Assembly: GCA_014904985.1 (NCBI GenBank)
Contig: MU129136.1
Location: 64,941 to 91,460 of the forward strand
Length of the DNA stretch: 26,520 nucleotides
Direction of reading: 5' to 3'
Source of the DNA: Hydnum rufescens UP504
Taxonomy: Eukaryota > Basidiomycota > Agaricomycetes > Cantharellales > Hydnaceae
Below the pieces are notes generated by a model. The model did no database searches. It was given only the letters and a program-made list of their open reading frames with translations, and had not been told where the DNA came from. Shown one piece after another: positions 10,602-19,170 of this stretch (position 1 is the first letter of the stretch; the number at the start of each line of letters is the position of its first letter). Position numbers and translations under genes: made by a program.

Positions 10602-12839
10602 TACCACACACCCACTAGGGCAGGTGTGTGGTACCGTCTGTTGCTTCCTCAAGACTTTGGACGGGGGGTCGTCTGGTGTTCAGATGCGGGTTCAGGGGGC
10701 ATGTTGCTGGGGTGTCGGGCGGCAAAATATTAAGTTAGAAATTCAAAGCAGCACAAAAAGAGCAGCTATTGCTGCTCTTTTTGCGCCACTTGCAAATAAA
10801 AATCAAAATCAAAAACAGACCTTTTGTACCACACCCCTGCTGAGGGGGGTATGTGGTACTGGGCATTGCTGCCTTGGGGCTTGGATGGGGGCTCGCCCGG
10901 CTCGTCGGTGGCCATTTGGGCGTGTTTGGCTTGGTGGCTCACCATTGTGCAGGTTGTTTGGGGGTCGCAGCCATCTGTTGTCGTCGTTTCGGGAGCTTCA
11001 AATTCAATCCTAGAATTGAATGATAATGAACATTAGTAAAAAAAATTTGAAGTGACGCCGAAGGGGCAGCTTGTGCTGCTCCTTTGGTGTCACTGTAGAT
11101 GTAGAAAGTTTTAAAAAAAATACCTTGTAGTACCACACACCTGCATTGGCGGGTGTGTGGTACTCGTTGTTGCCCAGGGTCGCGTACCTTCAACTGCCGG
11201 TTTTCTGTACAGTTCTCAGGTGGGTTGGGGGGGTTTCGGGTATGTACTTGTTTGGGGGAAGGAAGATCTAGAATACAAGAATTTAGATCAGTAAAAGTTA
11301 ACATGACGCAAAAAGAGCTGCCTTTGCAGCTCTTTTTGCACCATTGGGGGTGCGTTACATTACATACCTTGTATAGAACCACACACCCGCTACTGCGGGT
11401 GTGTGGTTTGTCTCTGTGTTTGGCACGTCGTCGTTCACGGGGATGTTGTCGTTCTGGCAGGGCTTCGCAGGTCTTCATTTGTGGCGATACCTAGAATGAA
11501 AAATTATTAGTTAAAAAATTAAAAGCGATGCAAAAAGAGCAGCTTTCGCTGCTCTTTTTGCACTGTTGGATACGGGAAAATCACCTGCCTTAAATAGTAC
11601 CAGACACCCGCCGTGGCGGGTGTCTGGTTTGCATTGACTTTTCGTTCGGCGGGGTTTGGTGGTGCATTCATTGGGTTTTCTTTTGGTGTGGCTTTAGTTG
11701 GACTCGTGCAGGACATTGGATCAAATTATGACCTAGATATTAAAATATGTGTTAGTTAAAAATTCAAAGCAGCACAAAAAGAGCAGCTTTCGCTGCTCTT
11801 TTTGTGCCACAGTATCTATTGAGGGGGGGGGAACTCCCCTGAACTAGTACCACACCCCCACCGAAGCGGGTGTGTGGTACTCCCTTTGCACCCTGGTCGC
11901 GTACTTGGTTCTGTACGGGGGGCTGGTTGTCACTTGGGTGGGTGTTTTGTTTCGCGGGTCTTGGTTCAGATCCTAGAGTGAGAATGTCAATTAGTAAAAA
12001 AATTCAAAGTGACACAAAGGGAGCAGCTTGCGCTGCTCCTTTTGCATCGTTGTACATATAGAAATCAAATAAAAAAAATAAAAACCTTGTAGGACCACAC
12101 CCACTGAAGTGGGTGTGGTCTTTGGTTTGTACCGTGGTCATGTGGTTCATACTCGGTACGGGGCTTGGTCGTCATGTTGGGGGTTTGAACTCTTGTGGGT
12201 TTTGTTTGGCGGGTCCGTTGCTGTTCTTGTGTGTTTGCTTGGTGGGGTCATGGGTTCAGACAACCTAAAATAACATATCATACATTAGTAAAAAGGAAAA
12301 AAGAAAAGCCACGCAAAAGGAGCAGCGTATGCTGCTCCTTTTGCATGGTTATATGCTCACCTTAAAATTACCACACACCTGCCGAAGTGGGTGTGTGGTT
12401 CGTCTCTTCACGTGGCACATTGTCATTCAGGGGTCCCTTCTGCGGGCATGTTATCATTGTGGGGGGGCTTGCTTCGTGGGTCTGCAGTCTTCATTTGTGA
12501 CAATACTGTACCTAGAATAAAATATAATTAGTTACAAAATTAAAAGCAATGCAAAAAGAGCAGCTTTCGCTGCTCTTTTTGCGTGGCTGCATCTATTAGG
12601 GGGGGGAGACTCACCTTAAATAGTACCACACCTGCCGCAGCGGGTGTGGTTCCTGGGCTCACTCATTGGGTGGCCTGTCGTTTGTTGTTTTGGTTTTGAT
12701 CTGGAGGAATACAGGCTACATTAGTATAAAAATTCATGGCAGCACAAAAAGAGTAGCTTGCGCTACTCTTTTGTGCTATTGTATTTACAGAGACAAAACT
12801 TACCTTATGACCACACACCCGCATCAGCGGGTGTGTGGT
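10602..12839 (-). repeat. Module array 1: ten H1 and nine H2 palindromes in alternation
   Basis: H1 (ACCACACACCCGC-type arm) is at 10602, 10826, 11130, 11377, 11599, 11847, 12093, 12370, 12625 and 12810. H2 (GCAAAAAGAGCAGC-type arm, 4-nt loop) is at 10751, 11052, 11308, 11530, 11772, 12011, 12309, 12551 and 12741. Read on the minus strand, each H1 is followed within about 12 bases by a donor (GTAAGT, GTGAGT, GTATGT and similar). Then come H2, a CTAAC/CTAAT branch-like site and a CTAG-type acceptor (plus-strand CTAGA near 11010, 11268, 11491, 11733, 11973, 12512). The spacing is 190-300 bp. Exon-like parts are 100-170 nt. Some are open in one frame (MKTCEALPERQ... near 11478), but the frames do not join consistently. 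The arrangement is plainly ordered. Whether it encodes a protein, a non-coding transcript or only repeated DNA is undecided. Confidence 0.85.
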
Positions 12840-12950
12840 TGTGTGGTCATGGTTGTGCGGTCATGGTCCAGGCTGGTCAGCCAATTATCCATGTCTAATT
12901 AGATATCATTAGCCTTGCATTTATCTAGTCTAATAAGATACATTTCCATG

Positions 12951-13179
12951 GGGGCCCCTAGGGACCCCTCATGTATGATTATCATCTGTGCCCATATGCT
13001 GAGGGGCCCCCACTCTTGATGTAGGGGCCCCAGGGGCCCCACAGCCATGTTTAAGGCCTAGAAATGGCCTCGGACCCTACTCCGAAGGGGCCCTGCATGT
13101 GCAGCAGGGGCCCCTGTGTGCATGGCAGGGGCCCCTGTGTGCATGGCAGGGGCCCCTGTGTGTACAGCAGGGGCCCCTG
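12951..13179. repeat. GGGGCCCC palindrome cluster with 21-bp repeat
   Basis: At least eight GGGGCCC(C) boxes lie in 230 bp. The 12-bp palindrome CAGGGGCCCCTG recurs at exactly 21-bp steps at 13105, 13126, 13147 and 13168, separated by TGTGCATGG-like spacers. The frame across it gives a repetitive peptide (QGPLCAW) and is not a credible gene. It lies between the KDZ stop codon and array 1, so it may be the 3' flank of that transposon copy. Confidence 0.75.
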
Positions 13180-13301
13180 TGCATATGGCCCAAGTCTCTA
13201 AGAGTGGAGTCCCCTTACTTCTTAGAGTTCAATCTAGGGACGGACAAACTAGGTATTGATATAGTAGTACACATAGTAAAAAGATATCTAGAGTCAAGGA
13301 A

Positions 13302-14170
13302 TCACTCATCCTCACTGTCAGTGCCATTAGACTGACTACCTTCATCACTTGAGAGTCCCTGCTGATGGGTATAGTCAGCAGCAGCAAGGATTGCACTATC
13401 AGCAAGCACAAGTGGAGGTTCAAGTTCAAAATCCTCCTCATCATCCGAGCTGTCCACTTCAAAAACCAGGGAGACACCACCTGATTGTGAATTTGTGTGC
13501 CTTTGGGAACCCTCAACTCGCCAGGCAGAGCCACATTCAAAGCATCAATAGCCTGACCCCACCTCTTCCCCAAATCACAGAGGGTTTGAATGTGTTCTCG
13601 AAGGAAGAACTTAAGATCATCATCTGGAATAATTTATACACAATTAGGGCCTCAGAAAGCTGGGAGGAAAACCATACAAACACACCTTGACATGCATTTG
13701 AAGCTGCCATCAATGCAGCAGATTCGTCTTCAAACCATTGCTGCAGCGAGTAGCTTTCTCGGTCGCATAGATAAAGCTCGTCGCGACAATTTACCACCTC
13801 TTGCATGAGCCGGATGCCATTTCAGACATCCTCATCCCCAAGCCAAGGGGGAACAGTTCCATCAAACTCATCATCGGCGAGTCCAATATCCTGCCAGATA
13901 TCATTGTTGACATCAAGGCCAAAAAGACCCTTCATATCGATAGGTGGAGGTATTATTGCATCTTTGAGATCCCACCCGACCACGAAGCTTCATCATATTA
14001 AGTCGCGTTTGTTATAGTCCGCAACAAGACTCTTGACGGAGCGATAGCGTCTCTTCAATGCTTTTGTTGTATGCCTCCATAGTGTTATGGTCTAGGAGTA
14101 TGAAGCAAAGTTGCTCATGGAGTTTCGGAAAGCCTTCACTCCGAAAGGAAATGACGATACCTACTGCTTA
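13302..14170 (-). pseudogene. KDZ transposase C-terminal fragment
   Basis: The fragment begins at the assembly gap and reads leftward. Near 14080-13990 is a KSLVADYNK-type helix. Then come KGLFGLDVNNDIWQDIGL (about 13935-13885), PPWLGDEDVWNGIRLMQE and a QQWFEDESAALMAA block. These match the order of the conserved KDZ C-terminal region (K-G-L-F..LDV..IWQDVGL, WL.DE.V..GI..M). An intron is likely at about 13625-13687, joining ACQ to DDDLKFFLREHIQTL. The end is acidic (SSDDEEDFELEPP, then DEGSQSNGTDSEDE), with the stop at 13302-13304. Reaching that acidic frame needs a shift near 13500, and another lesion lies near 14000. The N-terminal and catalytic parts are absent, lost to the gap or truncation. 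It differs in sequence from the copy at 3888-7515. Confidence 0.8.
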
Positions 14171-14195
14171 NNNNNNNNNNNNNNNNNNNNNNNNN
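14171..14195. other. Assembly gap (25 N)
   Basis: A 25-base run of N separates the KDZ fragment from module array 2. The true distance and even the adjacency are unknown, so any element model that spans this point is provisional. Confidence 0.99.
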
Positions 14196-15110
14196 GGACC
14201 CGTACAAACCGCCGCACCATGCGAAGCTGGAGTACGGCTCCAGTACCCCACACCCGCTGCAAGCGGGGTGGTTACTACAAAATAATATTTTTTTTACTGA
14301 CGTGCTTATTCTTGATTAGGCCCGTCCAACGCAGGATGATAACCACGAAACGACGAAGCCCAAAACAGGACGTGCCACACGGCAATGCGACACGGCAATG
14401 CGATACACGGCAACACGATACACCAACGCACACAGCAATGGGCAACGACGCGACCGCACAAAGCCCACGGCAGCACGCCAAATGGAGGCATGGAATCACA
14501 CACTCGCCCCGGCGGGTGTGTGGTTCTATATCAGTAAGTCCCCCCTCAGTAGATACAGCCACGCAAAAGAGCAGCTTTCCTGCTCTTTTTGCGTGCCCTT
14601 ATTTCCTAACTAATTTAAAAATAATACTTTGGTAGGTTTCAACTGCCCTCACGAACAAATACCGACAAAGAACCCCCCGTAACCCTGCCTATCGACCCCC
14701 GAACGACGGGGGACCCATACGAACCGCCGTGTGTACGAGCCGGCATATGTACGCACCGGCGTATGGACGACCGCGTGCACGGTCCCAGTACCCTACACCT
14801 GCGGGTGGGGTACAAGGTATGTGTTATGTTTTTTTTTTATTCTTAGTCTTGTGGCACAAAAAGAGCAGCATAAGCTGCTCTTTTTGCATATGCATTAATG
14901 TTGTACTAACATTGAACCCTTTTTTCTATAGACCTTGACCAGAACCCGCACGAACCCCCCCTGAACCCGCCAAATGACACCTTGAACGAAACCGTGAACG
15001 GAAAACCCACTCCTCGGAGGGGCGCCCAAATGGAACCGGCCCTGACCGGGGCATATGAACCCCACCCGCTGCGCGGGTGTGGTGGGTATATGCAGGGCGG
15101 ACCCGCAGGA
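14196..15110 (+). repeat. Module array 2 (rightward)
   Basis: These are modules in plus-strand sense. H1 is at 14246 (imperfect), 14497, 14788 (short) and about 15060. H2 is at 14563-14592 and 14854-14888. Donors are GTAAGTCC near 14534 and GTATGTG near 14816. Acceptors are GATTAG near 14320 and CTATAG near 14931, the latter followed by ACCTTGACCAGAACCC. The first intron-like stretch (about 14281-14321) has no H2 and reads AATAATATT where the donor GT should be. Exon-like parts are rich in CCGAACGA / AACGACG motifs. From about 14930 the sequence is a direct repeat of 18690 onward. Confidence 0.8.
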
Positions 15111-15149
15111 ACCACACCCCCCCCCCCCTGTGGTGGCAGACCCCGGGGG

Positions 15150-15174
15150 GGATAATATGTATATAATAATAGTA

Positions 15175-15270
<96 letters not shown>

Positions 15271-15300
15271 GTAAACAAATAATAATAATAATAAATAATC
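15150..15300. repeat. TAA/ATA microsatellite tract
   Basis: A long (AAT)n tract, interrupted by TAAATAGTAAACAAATAAT, precedes the right terminal repeat. It follows a C-run and a GGGGGGGATAATATGT stretch. A shorter copy with the same interruptions lies at 18950-19018. The frames giving polyTyr or polyIle/Leu are artefacts of this tract. Confidence 0.95.
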
Positions 15301-15374
15301 TAGCACAGCCATGGATTGGCCGACAGATGGCCCAAAAACTGAATTGAAATTGCCTGATTTCGGCCGTAAGGTTT

Positions 15375-15449
15375 GGGGGACCTCTTAGGTACCATTTTCT
15401 GCCCCGAAAGTGGTACCTAAATTAGGTCCCCCCGTGACTGACCAGCCTG
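15375..15449 (-). repeat. Internal right-end copy of the terminal repeat
   Basis: GGGGGACCT, TTAGGTACCA (15385-15394), TGGTACCTAA (15411-15420), AGGTCCCCC, then GTGACTGACCAGCCTG. It is nearly identical to 19095-19170, including the five bases GCCTG beyond TGACTGACCA. At 15450 the sequence changes abruptly to the end of the palindrome arm. Confidence 0.8.
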
Positions 15450-18435
15450 GTGGGTTTGTGGTTGGCGGTTCGCGCGGGTTCTGGCCAGGAGCTAGAGAAA
15501 TAATAATAGGTTAGTTGAAAATGAATGCAACGCAAAAAGAGCAGCGTACGCTGCTCTTTTTGCGCTACAAGAATAAGAAATACAAAAAATAGAACTTACT
15601 TTGTAGTACCCCACACCCGCTGTGGCGGGTGTGGGGTACTGGGGCTGTGTACTCCCGCTCGTACTACGGCGGTTTGGATGGGTCCTCCCTGCGGTCATCG
15701 TTCGTGGGGGTCGTTCCCAGTTTTCGTTCGCGGGGGGTTCATTCGTGGGTTTCGCTCGTGGCCGTCGTTTGCGGTTTTCATTCGGCGGGTTTGTAGTCAG
15801 GGGTTCGCGTGGGATCGAGTTTAAAATCTAGAGAAATAGAAAATACATTAGTTAGAAATAAATGCACGCAAAAAATTTAAATAAAAAAAAACTTAGCTCA
15901 TAGCACCCCACACCTGCCACAGTGGGGGTGGGGTACACAATCTTGCACAGGGCCTGTGCCCTTGGGCTCGTATATAGTCTTGTGTGCCGGTTTGTGTGGG
16001 TACTCCCTGTGCCCCGTCGTTCAAGTGTCGATAGGGGGGGGGGGGTTATGGGGTTTTCACGTTGGTATTCATTCGTGCGGGAGGTGAGGACCTGTAATAG
16101 AAGCATATATGTTAGTTAAAAATTAAACACTGCGCAAAAAGAGCAGCTTGAGCTGCTCTTTTTGCGCGGGTGTATCTACTGGACTCACCTTATACAGGTA
16201 CCACACCCGCCGCGGCGGATATGGTACCTGGGGTACTTATTTGGTGCGGTCGCGTTACTGTTGGGCGCGTTACCGTATGTCGCATCTTCGTTTCGCGCAT
16301 CCTCGTTGGGCGTGTTGCCGTCTGTCACGTCGTTTGGCGCGTCTTCGTTTGGAGCATTGCCGTTTGGGCCCTCGTTTCGCGGGTTTTTGTCATGCCTTGG
16401 ATCCCAGGCCTCAATCTAGAAGAATACAAAATGTGTTAGTATAAAGATTCAAAAGAGCGCAAAAAGAGCAGCTTTCGCTGCTCTTTTTGCGCCATTGTAT
16501 CTACTAGTAGAAAAACTTACTTTATGACCACACACCCGCAGTGGCGGGTGTGTGGTCGCGTGCTTGCCTTTCCAGGCGGTTGTTTGTTGTGGTTCTGGAG
16601 ATGAGAAGTAAGATGCGAAATTCAACGCCGGCAATTGCCGATACTCAAGAAGCGCCCAAGTGCTGACGCTACAAGTACAATCCAGATTAATAGCAAGCAT
16701 ATAGACATGGAATATAAAATATATAATAAATATTTGTTTAAAAATGTGAAGAAGAGGATGATAATGAGCCAGAGCTCAATAAGGGACGATATGCCTCATT
16801 GCAAAGTGGATTGGGTCACTTCCATGCATCAGAATTGGCCCAAATTTAAATATAGTGATGGTATATATACACCCTATATGGGCGACTAATTATATTGGAT
16901 CGATTCTGGCATTTTTCAATTTTTCATGTCTTCAATTCCCTATTTAGGGAATTGAAGGCGTGAAAAATGAAAAATGCCAGAATCGTCCAATATAATTAGT
17001 CGCCCATATAGGTGTATATATACCATCACTATATTTAAATTTGGGCCAATTCTGATGTGTGGAAGTGACCCAATCCACTTTGCAATGAGGCATATCGTCC
17101 CTTATTGAGCTCTGGCTCATTATCATCCTCTTCTTCACATTTTTAAACAAATATTTATTATATATTTTATATTCCATGTCTATATGCTTGCTATTAATCT
17201 GGATTGTACTTGTAGCGTCAGCACTTGGGCGCTTCTTGAGTATCGGCAATTGCCGGCGTTGAATTTCGCATCTTACTTCTCATCTCCGGGAACCACAACA
17301 AACAACCGCCTGGAAAGGCAAGCACGGACCACACACCCGCACTGCGGGTGTGTGGTCATAAAGTAAGTTTTTCTACTAGTAGATACAATGGCGCAAAAAG
17401 AGCAGCGAAAAAGCTGCTTCTTTTTCGCTCTTTTGAATCTTTATACTAACACATTTGTTATTCTTCTAGATTGAGGCCTGGGATCCAAGGCACAACGAAA
17501 ACCCGCGAAACGAGGGCCCAAACGGCAATGCTCCAAACGAAAGACGCGCCAAACGATGCGACAGACGGCAACACGCCCAACGAGATGCGCGAAACGAAGA
17601 CGCGACATACGGTAACGCGCCCAACGTAATGCGACCGCACCAAATAAGTACCCCAGGTACCATATCCGCCGCGGCGGTGTGGTACCTGTATAAGGTGAGT
17701 CCAGTAGATACACCCGCGCAAAAAGAGCAGGCTCAAGCTGCTCTCTTTTTGCGCGGTGTTTAATTTTTAACTAACATATATGCTTCTATTCAGGTCCTCA
17801 CCTCCTGCGACGAATGAGATACCAAGCGGAAAACCCCCGTAACCCCCCCTATCGAACACTTGAACGACGGGGCACAGGGAGTACCCACACAAACCGGCAC
17901 GCCAAGACTATATACGAGCCGAGGGCACAGGCCCTGTGCAAGATCGTGTACCCCACCCCCACTGCGGCGGGTGTGGGGTGCTATGAGCTAAGTTTTTTTT
18001 TATTTAAATTTTTTGCGTGCATTTATTTCTAACTAATGTATTTTCTATTTCTCTAGATTTTAAACTCGATCCCGCGCGAACCCCTGACTACAAACCCGCC
18101 GAACGAAAACCGCAAACGATGGCCACGAGCGAAACCCGCGAATGAACCCCCTGCGAACGAAAACTGGGAACGACCCCCCACGAACGATGACCGCAGGGAG
18201 GACCCGTCCAAACCGCCGTAGTACGAGCGGGAGTACACAGCCCCAGTACCCCACACCCGCTGTGGCGGGTGTGGGGTACTACAAAGTAAGTTCTATTTTT
18301 TGTATTTCTTATTCTTGTAGCGCAAAAAGAGCAGCGTACGCTGCTCTTTTTGCGTTGCATTCATTTTCAACTAACCTATTATTATTTCTCTAGCTCCTGG
18401 CCAGAACCCATGCGAACCGCCAACCACAAACCCAC
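15450..18435. repeat. 3-kb palindrome: two 1.49-kb inverted arms, no spacer
   Basis: The left arm (15450-16943) and right arm (16944-18435) are reverse complements meeting at a perfect 22-bp core, CAATTCCCTA-TT-TAGGGAATTG (16933-16954). The arms agree at most positions. They differ by scattered one- and two-base indels, mainly shorter or mis-spaced in the right arm (17390-17430, 17500-17680), and by some C/T changes such as CATGACA versus CACAACG near 16395 and 17490. Each arm holds the same series of modules. The central 500 bp (about 16700-17185) is AT-rich, with TATAAAATATATAATAAATA on each side. It could be a true inverted duplication, an allelic join, or a read fold-back artefact. Confidence 0.85.
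15532..16700 (-). repeat. Module array in the palindrome's left arm (leftward)
   Basis: H2 is at 15532-15563, 16132-16167 and 16457-16492. H1 is at 15606-15639, 15904-15935, 16194-16232 and 16526-16557. On the minus strand the best-defined unit is: exon-like 16521-16700 (an ATG at 16698-16700, then LAINLDCTCS...), donor GTAAGT (16515-16520), a 105-nt intron (16416-16520) holding H2 and ACTAAC, acceptor TCTAG, then exon-like 16189-16415. That second piece is fully open for 75 codons and rich in APNED / NTPNED / NAPNSN-type repeats. The next intron-like stretch (about 15835-15905) lacks H2 and has CTAAGT in place of the donor. Reading frames do not join cleanly beyond that. Confidence 0.75.
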
Positions 18436-18870
18436 AGAACGACACGTCGCGAACGAAACCCGTGAATGACCCCCACAAACGAAAACCACAGGGAGGACCC
18501 ATACAACCCACCGTACGAGCCGGAGTACAGGGCCCCAGCACCCCACACCCGCTGCAGCGGGCGTGGGGTACTGCAAGGTATGTATCTGTTTCTTTTTATT
18601 TTTTATTCTTGTGGCACAAAAAGAGCAGCGTAAGCTGCTCTTTTTGCGCTGCATTACTGTTAAACTAATGTTTCATTGTTAATTTCTCTAGATCCTGAAC
18701 CAGAACCCGCATAAACCCCCAACCACAAACCCGCCGAATGACGCGCCGCAAACGAAAACCATGAACGAGCCCCCATGAACGAAAACCCGCACCCTCGAGG
18801 GTGTGCCAAATGGAACCGGCCCTGACCGGGGCAAATGAACCCCACCCGCTGCGGCGGGTGTGGTGGGTAT
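17184..18870 (+). repeat. Module array in the right arm and beyond (rightward)
   Basis: It mirrors the left arm to 18435 and then continues with unique modules. H1 is at about 17329, 17651, 17950, 18246, 18540 and 18838. H2 is at 17391 (damaged), 17716 (two extra bases), 18322 and 18614. Donors GTAAGT (18287) and GTATGT (18578) directly follow H1. Acceptors TTCTCTAG lie near 18054, 18394 and 18690. The exon-like piece 18395-18577 is open in its third frame (PGQNPCEPPTTNPQNDTSR...). From 18690 the sequence is a direct repeat of 14930-15449. Confidence 0.75.
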
Positions 18871-18949
18871 ATGCAGGTGTGTGACCCGCAGGAACCATGC
18901 CCCCCCCCCCCTGTGGTGGCAGACCCCGGGGGGGATAATATGTATATAA

Positions 18950-18957
18950 TAATAGTA

Positions 18958-18991
<34 letters not shown>

Positions 18992-19018
18992 GTAAACAAA
19001 TAATAATAATAATAAATA
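18950..19018. repeat. Short TAA/ATA microsatellite tract
   Basis: The counterpart of the tract at 15150-15300, with fewer repeat units but the same flanking C-run, TAGTAATAATAA start and AAATAGTAAACAAATAATAA interruption. The length difference is the main divergence between the two otherwise very similar right-end copies. Confidence 0.9.
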
Positions 19019-19094
19019 ATCTAGCACAGCCATGGATTGGCCGACAGATGGCCCAAAAACTGAATTGAAATGGCTGATTGCGGCCATAAGGTTT

Positions 19095-19170
19095 GGGGGA
19101 CCTCTTAGGTACCATTTTCTGCCCCGAAAGTGGTACCTAAATTAGGTCCCCCCCGTGACTGACCAGCCTG
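19095..19170 (-). repeat. Outer right terminal inverted repeat
   Basis: GGGGGACCT, TTAGGTACCA (19105-19114), TGGTACCTAA (19131-19140), AGGTCCCCC, then GTGACTGACCA ending at 19165 and GCCTG to 19170. It is inverted relative to 10202-10271 and abuts Gag-coding sequence, so this end sits within a retrotransposon. Confidence 0.8.

Larger units (their letters stand above)
10202..15449. mobile_element. Putative element: inverted ends, module arrays, KDZ fragment inside
   Basis: The left end (10202-10271) and right end (15375-15449) are imperfect inverted repeats of about 70 bp, each starting TGGTCAGTCA and each holding a nested TTAGGTACCA / TGGTACCTAA hairpin. Inside lie a leftward module array (10602-12839), a GGGGCCCC-rich spacer, a KDZ transposase C-terminus (13302-14170), an assembly gap and a rightward module array (14196-15110). 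The arrays point outward toward the ends, as they do in the palindrome at 15450-18435. No target-site duplication is visible: the bases outside the left end (CCCCAACACCT) and right end (GTGGGTTT) do not match. The boundaries may therefore come from more than one event. That this is a single KDZ-mobilised element is an inference. Confidence 0.45.

Noticed and set aside
10939..11478. 179-residue minus-strand frame as a single gene
   Set aside because: It reads through two predicted introns including H2 hairpins. Its composition changes at each splice signal, so the length is probably chance within GC-rich module exons.
10751..12777. H2 hairpins as bacterial-type terminators
   Set aside because: Although T-rich, the hairpins are symmetrical, lie inside intron-like segments between branch site and donor, and the DNA is fungal.
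12866..12880. CAGGCTGGTCAG at 12867 as another copy of the terminal repeat edge
   Set aside because: Alignment with the first module of the palindrome (TTCCAGGCGGTTG) explains it as ordinary module sequence. The rest of the terminal repeat is absent.
14895..15312. Long polyTyr/polyLeu/polyIle frames, and the same at 18660-19115
   Set aside because: They are direct translations of the TAA/ATA microsatellite and adjacent module sequence.
16635..17249. 84-101 residue frame MPILKKRPSADATSTIQ..., present on both strands
   Set aside because: It occurs twice only because the palindrome repeats it, starts from a non-ATG codon opposite the first module exon, and has no recognisable domain.
10602..18868. 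CRISPR-like array of palindromic repeats
   Set aside because: The spacing is 190-300 bp, spacers are related to each other, two different palindromes alternate with splice signals, and the host is a eukaryote.
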